DNA of 50,077 nt from positions 1-50,077 of the forward strand of contig JAVBXK010000129.1 of assembly GCA_030824555.1 (NCBI GenBank). The letters run 5' to 3'. The notes beneath the pieces are model-generated. The model did no database searches and was not told where the DNA came from. It was given only the letters and a program-made list of their open reading frames with translations. The stretch is from a bacterium (lineage in GTDB: Bacteria; Pseudomonadota; Gammaproteobacteria; Burkholderiales; Burkholderiaceae_C). Below, piece by piece: positions 25,470-35,397 of this stretch; position 1 is the first letter of the stretch, and each line of letters starts with the position of its first letter. A program made the position numbers and the translations under genes.

Positions 25470-26402
25470 ATGAACTCTGAAGCAACTGTCGCAACACAGC
25501 CGGTCTATCCGACCATTGAAGATGTCATTGGCAAAACGCCACTGGTGGCATTGCAGCGCATCGGTGCACAGGTCTGCCGTGACAACGGCAACGTCATCCT
25601 GGGCAAGCTGGAAGGGAACAACCCTGCTGGCTCGGTGAAGGACCGCCCGGCTGTGTCGATGATCCAGCGCGCGCAGGAGCGTGGCGACATTCGGCCCGGG
25701 GACACGTTGATCGAAGCCACATCGGGCAACACCGGCATCGCACTGGCCATGGCTGCGGCCATCAAGGGCTACCGCATGGTGCTGATCATGCCGGAGGATC
25801 TGAGCATCGAGCGCGCGCAGACCATGAAAGCGTTCGGTGCCGAGCTGATCCTCACGCCCAAAAGCGGCGGCATGGAATATGCCCGCGACCTGGCAGACCA
25901 GATGCAGGCGCAAGGCAAGGGCCGTGTGTTGGACCAGTTTGCCAATGCCGACAACCCGCGCATCCATTTTGAAACCACAGGGCCTGAGATCTGGCAGCAA
26001 ACGTCTGGCCGCATCACGCATTTCGTCAGCGCCATGGGCACCACGGGCACCATCACCGGTGTGTCGCGTTTCCTCAAGTCGCAGAACAAGGACGTGCGCG
26101 TGATCGGTGCGCAGCCCAGCGAAGGCTCGCGCATACCCGGCATACGAAAGTGGCCAACCGAATACCTGCCCAAAATTTACGACCCCGCAGGTGTGGATGA
26201 GCTGGCTTACGTGAGCCAGGCTGACGCCGAGGACATGTGCCGCCGCCTGGCCAGGGAAGAGGGCATTTTTGCGGGCATCTCTGCAGCGGGTGCCTGCTGT
26301 GTGGCGCTGGCGCTGGCGCAGCAGGTGCGCAACGCCACCATCGTGTTCGTGGTGTGCGACCGCGGTGACCGCTACCTGTCCACGGGGGTGTTCCCGGCAT
26401 GA
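25470..26402 (+). CDS. cysM: cysteine synthase B
   Basis: 310 residues. A PLP enzyme of the O-acetylserine sulfhydrylase family. PLP-lysine in GSVKDRPA, phosphate-binding EATSGNTGIALA, and GTTGTITGVSRFLK loops are present. The CysM rather than CysK assignment rests on NPAGSVKDRPA and the QPSEGSRIPGIRKWP stretch. The stop overlaps the next gene (ATGA). Confidence 0.93.
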   Translation: MNSEATVATQPVYPTIEDVIGKTPLVALQRIGAQVCRDNGNVILGKLEGNNPAGSVKDRPAVSMIQRAQERGDIRPGDTLIEATSGNTGIALAMAAAIKGYRMVLIMPEDLSIERAQTMKAFGAELILTPKSGGMEYARDLADQMQAQGKGRVLDQFANADNPRIHFETTGPEIWQQTSGRITHFVSAMGTTGTITGVSRFLKSQNKDVRVIGAQPSEGSRIPGIRKWPTEYLPKIYDPAGVDELAYVSQADAEDMCRRLAREEGIFAGISAAGACCVALALAQQVRNATIVFVVCDRGDRYLSTGVFPA

Positions 26403-26926
26403 CGCCTGCGCCGTTTACCTATTGCCCTGTCTGCGCCACCGCATTGGCACCGCGCAGCGAGGTGGAAGATGGCGGTGCGAAGACCCGTTTGCGTTGCCCG
26501 GCGTGCCAGTTCACACACTGGAACAACCCCACCCCGGTGCTGGCTGCCATCGTTGAAATGCCCGATGGCCGTGTGCTGCTGGCCCGCAATGCCGCGTGGA
26601 CGAACCGCATGTTCGCCCTGATCACGGGGTTCATGGAGGCGGGGGAAACACCCGAAGCAGGCATTGCCCGCGAAGTGGCCGAAGAAACGGGCCTGACGGT
26701 CACGTCGCTGTCGCTCGTGGGTGTGCACGATTTCCAGCGCATGAACCAGGTCGTCATCACCTACCACGCGCGGTGTGAGGGCACTGTGGTGTTGTCGCCT
26801 GAGCTGGCCGAATACAAGATGTTTGCACCGGCCAACATCCGTTGCTGGCGCGCCGGTACCGGCCTGGCGCTGGCCGACTGGCTGCGCAGCCAAGGCTACA
26901 CGCCACAGTTCATCGAGTCGGTTTAA
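26399..26926 (+). CDS. Nudix hydrolase with zinc ribbon (NudC-like)
   Basis: 175 residues. A zinc ribbon, YCPVCATAL...LRCPACQF, leads into a perfect Nudix box, GFMEAGETPEAGIAREVAEE then TGL. This layout resembles NADH pyrophosphatase NudC without its N-terminal domain; NAD(H) or capped RNA are possible substrates, unproven. Translationally coupled to cysM by ATGA overlap. Confidence 0.9.
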   Translation: MTPAPFTYCPVCATALAPRSEVEDGGAKTRLRCPACQFTHWNNPTPVLAAIVEMPDGRVLLARNAAWTNRMFALITGFMEAGETPEAGIAREVAEETGLTVTSLSLVGVHDFQRMNQVVITYHARCEGTVVLSPELAEYKMFAPANIRCWRAGTGLALADWLRSQGYTPQFIESV

Positions 26927-26986
26927 CCCACTGAAAGCACGGGGTCAGAGCCCGACCCTAGAATCGCGCACATCAAGAGGACACAC

Positions 26987-27214
26987 ATGACAGCCGACAA
27001 AGAACTCGACGCCCGGGGATTGAACTGCCCATTGCCCATTCTCAAGGCCAAGAAAGCACTGGCTGACATGACCAGCGGGCAGACACTGAAAATCATCGCC
27101 ACCGATGGCGGCTCGGTCAGGGATTTCCAGGCGTTTGCCAAGCAAACGGGTAACGACCTGATGTCGCAGGACACCGTGAACGGCGAATACGTCACGGTGC
27201 TCAAGCGCCGCTGA
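26987..27214 (+). CDS. TusA/SirA family sulfur carrier
   Basis: 75 residues. ELDARGLNCPLPILKAKKAL carries the CPxP motif whose cysteine accepts persulfide. TusA relays sulfur for tRNA thiolation and molybdenum cofactor; other family members serve different sulfur routes, so the exact partner is unknown. AGAGGA precedes the ATG, and a possible minus-10 TAGAAT lies at 26959-26964. Confidence 0.9.
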   Translation: MTADKELDARGLNCPLPILKAKKALADMTSGQTLKIIATDGGSVRDFQAFAKQTGNDLMSQDTVNGEYVTVLKRR

Positions 27215-27310
27215 GGTCGCCTGCGTTTCAGCTGCCAACCGCCTGGGATGGCGGTGCTCCCGGCAACGAGTTGCCACCGTACCCAGGTGTACAGCGGCAA
27301 CTTGCAGACA

Positions 27311-30300
27311 TCAGCCCAGGCGGGCGAGCTGGTCTTTCACCTTGGCCAACGTGGCTGAGAAGTCGGCCATACGCTTTCTCTCCTGCTCCAGCACGGCGGC
27401 AGGGGCTTTGGCCACAAAGGCTTCGTTGCCCAATTTGGTGTGGGCCTTGTTGATTTCGTTTTCCAGGCGGGTGGCTTCCTTGCCCAAGCGCGCTTTTTCA
27501 GCGGCCACGTCCACTTCCATGAACAGACACAGGCGGGCTTCGCCGACCACCGCCACCGGCGCAGCCTGAGCGGCAGCGGCCCAGGTGGCGTCGTCTTCAA
27601 ACACCTTCACTTCGCTCAGTTTGGCCAGCGCTTGCAACACGGGGGCTGCGCTCTGCATGAACGCGGTGTCGCCCACCACGAACAGGGGCAAACGTGTGGC
27701 GGGTGACACGTTCATTTCGCCGCGCAGGTTGCGGCAGGCATCCACCAGTGTTTTCAGCTTGGCCACGTGGGCTTCGGCCTGCTCGTCGATGCGCTCGGGC
27801 TGGCTGACCGGGTAGGCGGCCACACTGACCGACTCACCCGCACGCCCGGCCACAGGGGCCACCTTTTGCCACAGTTCTTCGGTGATGAAGGGCGTGACGG
27901 GGTGCAGCAGGCGCAGAATGGTTTCCAACGTGCGGATGAGCGTGCGGCGTGTGCCGCGCTGGGTTTCGGCGTTGCCAGTTTGGATTTGCACCTTGGCGAT
28001 TTCCAGGTACCAGTCGCAGAACTCGTTCCACACGAAGTCGTAAATCGTGTTGGCCACGTTGTCCAGGCGGTAGTCGGCAAAGCCTTTGGCCACCTCGGCT
28101 TCCACGCGCTGCAGGCGCGAGACGATCCAGCGGTCGGGTTGGCTGAATGCCAGATAGCCGCCACCGGGCACGCAGGCATCGGCGGTGTGGTCGTTCAGTC
28201 CGCAATCCTGGCCTTCGCAGTTCATCAGCACGAAACGGGTGGCATTCCACAGCTTGTTGCAGAAGTTGCGGTAGCCCTCGCAGCGCTTGCTGTCGAAGTT
28301 GATGCTGCGACCCAGGGATGCCAGTGCGGCAAACGTGAAGCGCAGGGCATCGGCGCCATAGGCGGGAATGCCGTCGGGGAATTCTTTTTCGGTCTGCTTG
28401 CGCACCTTGGGCGCGGTTTCGGGCTTGCGCAGGCCGGTGGTGCGTTTGTCGAGCAGGGGGCTCAGGGCAATGCCGTCGATCAGGTCCACGGGGTCGAGCA
28501 CGTTGCCTTCGGACTTGCTCATCTTCTGGCCCTGGGCATCGCGCACCAGGCCGTGGATGTAGACGTGCTTGAACGGCACCTTGCCGGTGAAGTGCGTGGT
28601 CATCATGATCATCCGGGCGACCCAGAAGAAAATGATGTCGTAGCCCGTCACCAACACCGTGCTGGGCAGGTAAAGGTCGTAGTCTTGAAGGTTGGCGTTG
28701 GCTGGAGCGCTGGCGGGCGTGCCGGACTCGCCCGGGCTCATACTCGCTGCGCTCGCCAAATCGCCCGGTTCGAGCCCGGCACGCCCGCCAGCTTGCGGGT
28801 TCTCCAAGGCTTCAGGCCAGCCCATGGTGCTGAACGGCACCAGTGCGCTGGAGTACCAGGTGTCCAGCACGTCGGGGTCGCGCCGCAGTGGGCCTGAATA
28901 TCCGGCTTTTTGGGCTTTCTCCGCAGCATCTGTCTCATTCTTAGCTACGAAAAGTTCACCATTTTCGCCGTACCAGGCGGGGATCTGGTGGCCCCACCAG
29001 AGCTGGCGGCTGATACACCAGTCCTGGATGTTGTTCATCCACTGGTTGTAGGTGTTGACCCAGTTTTCGGGCACGAAGCTCACTTGGCCGCTGGTGACGG
29101 CGTCGATGGCTTTCTGGGCGATGCTCTTGCCGGTGGGGTCTTGTTCGGACACCTTGTTCATGGCCACGAACCACTGGTCGGTCAGCATGGGCTCCACCAC
29201 CTGGCCGGTGCGGGTGCAGATGGGCACCATCAGTTTGTGCTTCTTGATTTCGACCAGCGCACCGCAGGCTTCCAGGTCAGCCACGATGGCTTTGCGTGCC
29301 ACGAAGCGGTCCATGCCCCGGTATTTTTCGGGTGCGTTGTCGTTGACGGTGGCTTGCAGCGTCAGCACGCAGATCATGGGCAGGTTCTGGCGCTGGCCCA
29401 CGGCGTAGTCGTTGGGGTCGTGCGCGGGGGTGACCTTCACCACGCCGGTGCCGAAGGCTTTATCCACATAGGCATCGGCAATGATGGGAATGGCCCGGTC
29501 GCACAACGGCAGGTTGACCAGTTTGCCGATCAGGTGCTGGTAGCGCTCGTCTTCGGGGTGCACCATCACGGCCACGTCGCCCAGCATGGTCTCGGGCCGG
29601 GTGGTGGCCACGGTCAGGCCTTTGGCCAGCTCGCCGTTCACGGTTTGCGGGCCGTCGGCAAACGGGTATTCGATGTGCCACAGCGAGCCGTCTTTTTCCT
29701 CGTTTTCCACTTCCAGGTCGGACACGGCCGATTGCAGCACCGGGTCCCAGTTGACCAGGCGTTTGCCACGGTAAATCAGGCCCTGTTCGTACAGCTTCAC
29801 GAAGGTGTCTGTGACCACCTTGCTCAGCTTGTCGTCCATGGTGAAGTATTCGCGGCCCCAGTCCACGCTGTCGCCCATGCGGCGCATCTGGGTGGTGATG
29901 GTGTTGCCGGATTTTTCTTTCCACTCCCACACCTTGGACACGAAATTCTTACGCGCTTCGGCTGGCGTGGGGCCCATGTCGTGGCGGCTGATGCCTTGCT
30001 CTTGCAGCTGGCGCTCCACCACGATTTGCGTGGCAATGCCAGCGTGGTCGGTGCCGGGCACCCACACGGTGTTGAACCCGGCCATGCGGTGGTAGCGGGT
30101 CAGGCTGTCCATGATGGTCTGGTTGAAGGCGTGGCCCATGTGCAGCGTGCCCGTCACGTTGGGCGGTGGCAGCTGGATGGCGAACGACGGTGCGCCCGCC
30201 TGGGGCACTCCCGTGCCCCGGAACCCGGCGGTGCCATAGCCGCGTTGCTCCCACTCTGGCCCCCATTGGGCTTCCAGCGCAGCAGGCTCGAAAGACTTGG

Positions 30301-30349
30301 ACAGCGATTGCAGGCCGGGTTGTGAGGGCTGCTGAACGGGTTCTGACAT
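27311..30349 (-). CDS. valS: valyl-tRNA synthetase
   Basis: 1012 residues, longer than the usual about 950. Class I signatures [10 protein letters not shown] (HIGH) and QKMSKSEGN (KMSKS) are intact, as are the editing domain [10 protein letters not shown] and the C-terminal coiled coil (about 945-1010) ending KDQLARLG. An extra stretch at residues about 520-547, between [11 protein letters not shown] and DYDLYLPST, is encoded by an 84-bp palindromic element; it lies in the catalytic domain ahead of the [10 protein letters not shown] strand. ATG 30349 matches the family start. It converges with the TusA-like gene. Confidence 0.96.
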   Translation of the reverse strand: MSEPVQQPSQPGLQSLSKSFEPAALEAQWGPEWEQRGYGTAGFRGTGVPQAGAPSFAIQLPPPNVTGTLHMGHAFNQTIMDSLTRYHRMAGFNTVWVPGTDHAGIATQIVVERQLQEQGISRHDMGPTPAEARKNFVSKVWEWKEKSGNTITTQMRRMGDSVDWGREYFTMDDKLSKVVTDTFVKLYEQGLIYRGKRLVNWDPVLQSAVSDLEVENEEKDGSLWHIEYPFADGPQTVNGELAKGLTVATTRPETMLGDVAVMVHPEDERYQHLIGKLVNLPLCDRAIPIIADAYVDKAFGTGVVKVTPAHDPNDYAVGQRQNLPMICVLTLQATVNDNAPEKYRGMDRFVARKAIVADLEACGALVEIKKHKLMVPICTRTGQVVEPMLTDQWFVAMNKVSEQDPTGKSIAQKAIDAVTSGQVSFVPENWVNTYNQWMNNIQDWCISRQLWWGHQIPAWYGENGELFVAKNETDAAEKAQKAGYSGPLRRDPDVLDTWYSSALVPFSTMGWPEALENPQAGGRAGLEPGDLASAASMSPGESGTPASAPANANLQDYDLYLPSTVLVTGYDIIFFWVARMIMMTTHFTGKVPFKHVYIHGLVRDAQGQKMSKSEGNVLDPVDLIDGIALSPLLDKRTTGLRKPETAPKVRKQTEKEFPDGIPAYGADALRFTFAALASLGRSINFDSKRCEGYRNFCNKLWNATRFVLMNCEGQDCGLNDHTADACVPGGGYLAFSQPDRWIVSRLQRVEAEVAKGFADYRLDNVANTIYDFVWNEFCDWYLEIAKVQIQTGNAETQRGTRRTLIRTLETILRLLHPVTPFITEELWQKVAPVAGRAGESVSVAAYPVSQPERIDEQAEAHVAKLKTLVDACRNLRGEMNVSPATRLPLFVVGDTAFMQSAAPVLQALAKLSEVKVFEDDATWAAAAQAAPVAVVGEARLCLFMEVDVAAEKARLGKEATRLENEINKAHTKLGNEAFVAKAPAAVLEQERKRMADFSATLAKVKDQLARLG
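28709..28792. repeat. 84-bp palindromic insertion in valS
   Basis: Arms beginning GCTGGCGGGCGTGCCGG and ending with its exact complement CCGGCACGCCCGCCAGC are 17 bases perfect; pairing continues, with small differences, for about 12 more (CTCG..CCGGGC). The centre contains GCGAGCGCAGCGAG. It is 28 codons long and in frame with valS. No second copy was noticed in the window. Confidence 0.75.
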
Positions 30350-30462
30350 GGCGGAAATCTCGGGCTGGGCGCGCGGGCAGTGCCTGCGGCGGTGTGATGA
30401 ACAACCCGCGATTTTACGAAGCGTTGCTGCTTGCGGCTCGCTACCTGTTTGCTGCCCGTTTG

Positions 30463-31164
30463 CTACGGGTCCACATGGCCAGTCCACACCGCCCATTCCG
30501 GGCCAGGCGGCACGTGCAAATTCAGCGCAAGGCCGGTCACGGGGTGGGTCAAACAGAGGGTGGTGGCGTGCAGCCACAGGCGTTGCAGCCCCAGGTGCTG
30601 GGCCACGGCACGGTTCAACGGGCCTTTGCCGTGCGTGGCGTCGCCCACGATGGGGTGGGCAATGTGCTTCATGTGGCGTCGCAGCTGGTGGCGCCGCCCG
30701 GTCAGGGGCTGCAGCTCAACCTTTGCCAGCCGTGTGCCGGGGTGCGGCCCGTGGGGAATGGGCAGCGTCAGCCGAACCAGCGTGCGGTAACGGGTTTGTG
30801 CGCTTTGCACCTGCTCGCGGGTGTCACGGGCATCGTCGGGCAGGCGGCGCAGCGGGTGGTCGATGTGGCCCTCGTCAGCCGGCCAGCCACGCACCACGGC
30901 CTGGTAGGTTTTGTGCAAACCTGCGCCGTGTTCGAATGCCTGGGCCGTCAGGCGGGCGGTGTGGGCGTCAAGCGCAAACAGCAGCAGCCCGCTGGTGCCT
31001 TTGTCGAGCCGGTGCACCGGCCACACGTGCCGCCCGAGCTGGTCGCGCAGCAGCTGCATGGCAAAGCGGGTTTCGCCCGCGTCCAGCCCGGTGCGGTGCA
31101 CCAGCAGGCCAGGCGGCTTGTCGATGGCCACCAGATACGGGTCTTGGTACACCACATCGAGCAT
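30463..31164 (-). CDS. truC: tRNA pseudouridine(65) synthase
   Basis: 233 residues. RluA-fold synthase with the catalytic Asp in [54 protein letters not shown] and [10 protein letters not shown] follow E. coli TruC closely, including the absence of an S4 domain. ATG 31164 begins the family sequence MLDVVYQ. It ends 113 bases before the valS start on the same strand. Confidence 0.92.
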   Translation of the reverse strand: MLDVVYQDPYLVAIDKPPGLLVHRTGLDAGETRFAMQLLRDQLGRHVWPVHRLDKGTSGLLLFALDAHTARLTAQAFEHGAGLHKTYQAVVRGWPADEGHIDHPLRRLPDDARDTREQVQSAQTRYRTLVRLTLPIPHGPHPGTRLAKVELQPLTGRRHQLRRHMKHIAHPIVGDATHGKGPLNRAVAQHLGLQRLWLHATTLCLTHPVTGLALNLHVPPGPEWAVWTGHVDP

Positions 31165-31221
31165 GGTCCCGATTGTGCCGCCCAGCCGGGGCAAGGGCTG
31201 GGGGCACAGGGCGGGTATGTC

Positions 31222-31238
31222 CGAAAGACGCTCGGCCT
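31222..31238 (+). repeat. 17-nt CGAAAGAC repeat, copy 3
   Basis: CGAAAGACGCTCGGCCT, one mismatch to the consensus. It lies 14 bases beyond the ohr stop in the truC-ohr gap. Confidence 0.4.
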
Positions 31239-31251
31239 GTCTCAATCTTTC

Positions 31252-31680
31252 TCAGGCCAGTTCGATCACCACGTCGATGTTGCCGCGTGTGGCGTTGGAG
31301 TAAGGGCAGACCTGGTGGGCGGCATCGACCAGTTTCTGGGCCACGGCACGGTCCACGCCGGGCACGGTCACCACCAGTTTGGCGTTGATGCCAAAGCCTT
31401 GCGGGATGGGACCGATGCCCACACTGGCGGTGATGGACGTGTCAGCTGGCACGGCAATTTTTTGCGCGGCAGCCACGTGTTTCAGCGCGCCGATGAAGCA
31501 GGCGGAGTACCCGGCTGCAAACAGCTGCTCGGGGTTGGTGGCACCGCCGGGGCCGCCCAGTTCTTTGGGGGGAGCCAGTTTCACGTCCAGCAAGCCGTCG
31601 CTGGAGACCGAGCGGCCGTCGCGCCCGCCGGTAGAGGTGGCCACGGCGGTGTAAAGCACTTTGTCGAGAGAGGTGGTCAT
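31252..31680 (-). CDS. ohr: organic hydroperoxide resistance protein
   Basis: 142 residues of the OsmC/Ohr fold. The two redox cysteines are in [10 protein letters not shown] and [11 protein letters not shown], the latter spelling being specific for Ohr over OsmC. It reduces organic peroxides with dihydrolipoyl partners. No OhrR-type regulator gene is adjacent. ATG 31680 matches family starts. Confidence 0.93.
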   Translation of the reverse strand: MTTSLDKVLYTAVATSTGGRDGRSVSSDGLLDVKLAPPKELGGPGGATNPEQLFAAGYSACFIGALKHVAAAQKIAVPADTSITASVGIGPIPQGFGINAKLVVTVPGVDRAVAQKLVDAAHQVCPYSNATRGNIDVVIELA

Positions 31681-31778
31681 GGGGTCAGGGCTTTCAAAAA
31701 TGTGCCGGGGTGTGCACCGGCGAGGTGGGAATGTGGGCGGGCCGGTTGGGCCAACAGGGTCGGTGGTTGTGTGCGGTG

Positions 31779-32135
31779 TCAGGCCCACCGCACGGCGGCC
31801 AAGCCAATGGCGCCGGGCAGCGCCTGGATGAACAGAATTTTTCGGCTGGCGGTCAAGCCGCCATACAGCCCGGCCACTGCCACACAGGCCAGGAAAAACA
31901 CTTTCACGGCATTGCCAGCGGGGCCCAGTGCCAGGCCCCAGATCAGGCCCGCAGCCAAAAAGCCGTTGTACAGCCCCTGGTTGGCTGCCAGCACTTTGGT
32001 CGATGCGGCGAACTCAGGCGTCATGCCGAAGGCGCGCAGGCCCTTGGGCTTGTCCCACATGAACATCTCCAACACAAGGATGTAGATGTGCAGGGCGGCA
32101 ATCAGGGCGGTCAGGACGTTGGCGGTGGTTTGCAT
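31779..32135 (-). CDS. DUF1304 membrane protein
   Basis: 118 residues with four hydrophobic helices. [18 protein letters not shown] and [16 protein letters not shown] are DUF1304 signatures. Function is unknown; DUF1304 genes are often near peroxide or organic-acid genes. Upstream of ohr on the same strand with a 98-base gap. Confidence 0.88.
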   Translation of the reverse strand: MQTTANVLTALIAALHIYILVLEMFMWDKPKGLRAFGMTPEFAASTKVLAANQGLYNGFLAAGLIWGLALGPAGNAVKVFFLACVAVAGLYGGLTASRKILFIQALPGAIGLAAVRWA

Positions 32136-32163
32136 GGTGTGGCTTTGTGTTGTCGGTGTTTTG

Positions 32164-32192
32164 AATTGTACATAAATAAATTGTGTGCAATA
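32164..32192. promoter_or_regulatory. AT-rich possible regulator site ahead of DUF1304-ohr
   Basis: AATTGT occurs at 32164 and again at 32179, followed by a small palindrome ATTGTGTGCAAT. This recalls OhrR-type AATTGT boxes but the match is loose, and the region also serves as promoter DNA for divergent yaaA. Confidence 0.2.
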
Positions 32193-32290
32193 TAAATCCG
32201 TGCGAACTGCAAGGGCAATCCAGGGCGGGACACAGGTCGTGCGGCAACGGGTGCTTCAAAACGGCCATTTCGACGTGACAGAATGGAAGG

Positions 32291-33073
32291 ATGCTTTTCC
32301 TGATTTCACCCGCCAAGGCGCTGGACTTCGACACGCCGCCCACCACCACCCGGCACACCCAGCCCCTGTTCGTGAAGCAAGCGTCCGAGCTGATTGCGGT
32401 GTTGCGCCCCAAAGCACCGCAGGACATTGCAGCCCTCATGGGTTTGAGTGACCAGCTGGCAGGGCTGAATGCCGCGCGATACCAGGCCTGGACGCCCACT
32501 TTCAACACCCGCAACGCCAAGCAGGCTGTGTTGGCGTTCGACGGCGATGTGTACGGCGGGCTGAACGCGCCGACCCTGCCCGAGGCCGATCTGGCCTGGG
32601 CGCAAGACCACGTGTGCATCCTCAGTGGCCTGTACGGCGTGTTGCGCCCGCTTGACCTGATGCAACCCTACCGCCTTGAAATGGGCACCCGCCTGGCCAC
32701 TGCCCACGGCACCAACCTGTACCAGTTCTGGGGCAGCCAGATTGCCGATTACCTGAACCAACGCGCCCGGGCCGATGCGTCGCCCGTGGTCATCAACCTG
32801 GCCAGCGAGGAATACTTCAAAGCTGTGGCCAAAAAAGTGCTGCAGCCCCGAGTGGTGACGTGCGTGTTCGAAGAGCACCGGGGTGGTGGCCAGTACAAGG
32901 TCATCAGCTTCATGGCCAAGCGCGCCCGGGGGCTGATGGTGCGCTACGCGGTGCAACACCGTGCGGCCACGCCAGAGGCCCTCAAGGGGTTCGATCTGGA
33001 GGGCTACGCCTACCAGGCGGCGCTGTCATCACCCGACACCCTGGTGTTCCGCCGTGACCGCGCGGTGCATTGA
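32291..33073 (+). CDS. yaaA: peroxide stress protein YaaA
   Basis: 260 residues. MLFLISPAKALDF, LSDQLAGLNAARYQAW, AFDGDVYGGL and FMAKRARGLMVRY are diagnostic of YaaA (DUF328), which limits oxidative damage by lowering free iron and binds DNA. It is divergent from DUF1304-ohr, forming a peroxide-related pair of transcripts. Length equals E. coli YaaA. Confidence 0.95.
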   Translation: MLFLISPAKALDFDTPPTTTRHTQPLFVKQASELIAVLRPKAPQDIAALMGLSDQLAGLNAARYQAWTPTFNTRNAKQAVLAFDGDVYGGLNAPTLPEADLAWAQDHVCILSGLYGVLRPLDLMQPYRLEMGTRLATAHGTNLYQFWGSQIADYLNQRARADASPVVINLASEEYFKAVAKKVLQPRVVTCVFEEHRGGGQYKVISFMAKRARGLMVRYAVQHRAATPEALKGFDLEGYAYQAALSSPDTLVFRRDRAVH

Positions 33074-33140
33074 CTTCACCCGCACGCCACCACGGCCCAC
33101 ATCGTTAGGCCGACACGCCCCCACTGACAGAAGGTTGCCC

Positions 33141-34193
33141 ATGACCCAACTCATCACACCGGAACTGCAAAAGTGGATCGTTGACCAGGTGACCGCCGGA
33201 CATGGCCCCGATTCGGTGCTGCAGGCCATGAGAACGGCTGGCTGGCAGGCCGAGGTGGCGCTGCGTGCACTGGAGCACACCCTGGCCTCGCACCTGAGCG
33301 CGCACGGTGTGGACGTGGCGGCGGTACTGGGGCCTGACCACACCCACCCAGCACAGGCCGCTCAACCCGTGGGCACCCCTGCCGTTGAAGGCCAAGCCGC
33401 ATCAGCGCGCGCGTCAGCCCCGGCAACCGTTGCCACGGCAGGTGCTGCAACGGTGGTGGTGGCCCCCGTGCAAAACCAGTTTGACCCGGCCAGCCAGGTG
33501 CCACCCATGCTGACCCGTCTGGCTGCACGCACCTTCAAGGCCATGCCCGAGCCCGATTTGGCACAGTCGCCCCGGCAGATCGACGTGGGCGACCGCACCG
33601 TTGACGTGCTGCTGACCCTGTCGCGGCCCAGGGTGGTGGTGTTTGGCAATTTCCTGAGCGAAGACGAATGCACTGCGCTGATCGATGCCGCTCGCCCGCG
33701 CATGGCGCGCTCACTGACCGTTGAAAACGCCACCGGCGGCGAAGCGGTCAACGCCGACCGCACCAGCAACGGCATGTTCTTCAGGCGGGCCGAAAGCGAG
33801 CTGGTGGCCCGCATCGAAACCCGCATTGCCCGGCTGCTGCACTGGCCGCTTGAAAACGGCGAAGGCGTTCAGGTGCTGAATTACCAGCCCGGCGCCGAAT
33901 ACAAGCCACACTACGACTACTTTGACCCCCTGGCACCCGGCACCCCTTCCATACTCAAACGTGGTGGTCAGCGGGTGGGCACGCTGGTGATGTACCTGAA
34001 CAACCCCGAGTGCGGTGGCGGCACCACTTTCCCCGACGTGGGGCTGGAAGTGTCGCCCCAGCGTGGCCATGCCGTGTTTTTTGCCTACGACCGCCCGCAC
34101 CCCAGCAGCCAGACGCTGCACGGAGGTGGCCCCGTCATCAGCGGCGAAAAATGGGTGGCCACCAAGTGGCTGCGCGAACGGGAGTTTGTGTGA
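33141..34193 (+). CDS. 2OG-Fe(II) oxygenase (prolyl 4-hydroxylase-like) with helical N-terminus
   Basis: 350 residues. The C-terminal double-stranded beta-helix (about 165-350) has metal ligands His and Asp in KPHYDYFD, distal His in QTLHGGG and the 2OG-binding Lys in EKWVATKW. The N-terminal 55 residues form a short three-helix, UBA-like segment (ELQKWIVDQVTAGHGPDSVL), joined by an Ala/Val-rich linker (65-110). Substrate unknown; bacterial relatives hydroxylate proline in proteins such as EF-Tu. ATG 33141 is used. Confidence 0.87.
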   Translation: MTQLITPELQKWIVDQVTAGHGPDSVLQAMRTAGWQAEVALRALEHTLASHLSAHGVDVAAVLGPDHTHPAQAAQPVGTPAVEGQAASARASAPATVATAGAATVVVAPVQNQFDPASQVPPMLTRLAARTFKAMPEPDLAQSPRQIDVGDRTVDVLLTLSRPRVVVFGNFLSEDECTALIDAARPRMARSLTVENATGGEAVNADRTSNGMFFRRAESELVARIETRIARLLHWPLENGEGVQVLNYQPGAEYKPHYDYFDPLAPGTPSILKRGGQRVGTLVMYLNNPECGGGTTFPDVGLEVSPQRGHAVFFAYDRPHPSSQTLHGGGPVISGEKWVATKWLREREFV

Positions 34194-34205
34194 CAAACTT
34201 GATGT

Positions 34206-34262
34206 AAAAAAACAGACTCTATCGCTTTCCTGATAAGCATTGTTTGCTATCAATGTTGTTCT
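34206..34262 (+). repeat. AT-rich GCTT-N18-GCT element, copy 3, intergenic
   Basis: GCTT 34224-34227, 18 bases, GCTAT 34246-34250, introduced by AAAAAAACAGACTCTATC. It starts 13 bases after the oxygenase stop. Confidence 0.6.
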
Positions 34263-34308
34263 TTGATGAAAAATGCCTTCATGGCATACAAAACGGTACC
34301 TCTTCGCT

Positions 34309-35202
34309 ATGAAAATCAATTCAAACGGTTTGAGCTTCGAGGTGCTGGTTGACGAACCTGCTCAGGCGCCGCCTGTGGGCACCGTGCTGCTGACCATGGG
34401 GCTGGGCATGCAGCTGGTGGCCTGGCCCGATGCGTTCATCCAGGCGCTGTTGCAGGCGGGCTACCGCGTGGTGCGTTACGACAACCGCGACATCGGCCTG
34501 TCGTCTCACCTTGACGTGCTGGGCAAACCCAGCATGCCGTGGCAACTGGTCAAGCACAAGCTGGGTTTCAACATGGCCCACCCTTACACGCTGCAAGACA
34601 TGGCCGACGACGCGCTGGGCCTGCTCGATGCGCTGGGTGTGGACAAGGTGCATTTGGTTGGTGTCAGCATGGGCGGCATGATTTCGCAGCGCCTGGCAGC
34701 CACCGCGCCGCAACGCGTGCTCAGCCTGACCAGCATCATGAGCAGCAGCGGTGCACCGGGCCTGCCCGGCCCGGCCCCCGAAGTGGCCCGCGCCATGATG
34801 CACGCACCCGCCAGCACCGACCCCACCGATGTCGTGGCCAGCACGCTCAACCTGTTCCAGCTGATTGGCAGCCCGGGCTTCCGTGACGACGCCGCCCACC
34901 TGCGCGATCGCCTGATGGCCGGGGTGACGCGCAGTTACCACCCCGAGGGCGTGCTGCGCCAGACGCTGGCTGTCATGTCCGACACGGAACGCCACACCCT
35001 GCTGCCCCGCATCACCTGCCCCACGCTGGTCATTCACGGCACAGCCGACCCGCTGGTGCCGCTGGCCTGTGGGCAGGACACGGCGCAGCGCATACCCGGC
35101 GCGCGTTTCCATGCAATTGAAGGCATGGGCCACGACTGGCCCCCCGCCGTGTTGCCCATCTGGCTGGGGCTGCTGCTGCCGCACCTGGCCGCAGCCCGTT
35201 GA
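34309..35202 (+). CDS. alpha/beta hydrolase
   Basis: 297 residues. Nucleophile Ser in GVSMGGMIS, oxyanion region LTMGLGMQL, catalytic Asp in HGTADPLVP and His in GMGHDWPP complete the triad. Similar to TAP-like or 3-oxoadipate-enol-lactonase-like hydrolases; the substrate is unknown. ATG 34309 is used; the open frame has 12 more codons upstream that lie next to the AT-rich repeat. Confidence 0.88.
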   Translation: MKINSNGLSFEVLVDEPAQAPPVGTVLLTMGLGMQLVAWPDAFIQALLQAGYRVVRYDNRDIGLSSHLDVLGKPSMPWQLVKHKLGFNMAHPYTLQDMADDALGLLDALGVDKVHLVGVSMGGMISQRLAATAPQRVLSLTSIMSSSGAPGLPGPAPEVARAMMHAPASTDPTDVVASTLNLFQLIGSPGFRDDAAHLRDRLMAGVTRSYHPEGVLRQTLAVMSDTERHTLLPRITCPTLVIHGTADPLVPLACGQDTAQRIPGARFHAIEGMGHDWPPAVLPIWLGLLLPHLAAAR

Positions 35203-35281
35203 CCGAGAGCGCCCCCAACCCTGGCTTCGCCAGGCCCCCCGAGGGGGTGTAACCATTCTTGGGGCGGCCCAGCGAATGGTT
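35203..35281 (-). repeat. GC-rich dispersed repeat with hairpin tail
   Basis: GAGAGCGCCCCCAACCC...GCCCCCCGAGGGGG is the reverse complement of the block at 42038-42084 with few differences. It continues into a strong hairpin, AACCATTC...GAATGGTT, with an inner TGGG/CCCA pair. It directly follows the hydrolase stop and may act as a terminator. Confidence 0.55.
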
Positions 35282-35334
35282 TGAGCTGCGAGCCTTTCGT
35301 TCAACCCACCGGCATTCCTTCGAGGAAAATCACT

Positions 35335-35396
35335 TATCAGTAGCTGACTATTCAATACAGATAAGCGACATAGCCATATTTGGCTTTTAATTTCAA
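35335..35396 (-). repeat. AT-rich GCTT-N18-GCT element, copy 4, ahead of queF
   Basis: On the minus strand GCTT (35366-35363), 18 bases, GCTAC (35344-35340). It fills the space in front of queF, so queF's promoter and ribosome site must lie within or beside it. Confidence 0.6.
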
Positions 35397-35397
35397 G

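Noticed and set aside
27215-27310. terminator between the TusA-like gene and valS
   Set aside because: Only imperfect short stems and no T run; insufficient to call.
28921-28980. AT-rich stretch in valS as another dispersed element
   Set aside because: It encodes normal ValS sequence ([12 protein letters not shown]) and the GCTT to GCT distance is 26, not 18.
28910-30325. 471-codon open frame on the plus strand opposite valS
   Set aside because: It is antisense to a clear valS; its translation is rich in His, Val and Gly repeats without any motif, as expected for the mirror frame of high-GC coding DNA.
35282-35397. preQ1 riboswitch ahead of queF
   Set aside because: No preQ1-I type hairpin with A-rich tail was found; the AT-rich sequence is explained by repeat copy 4.
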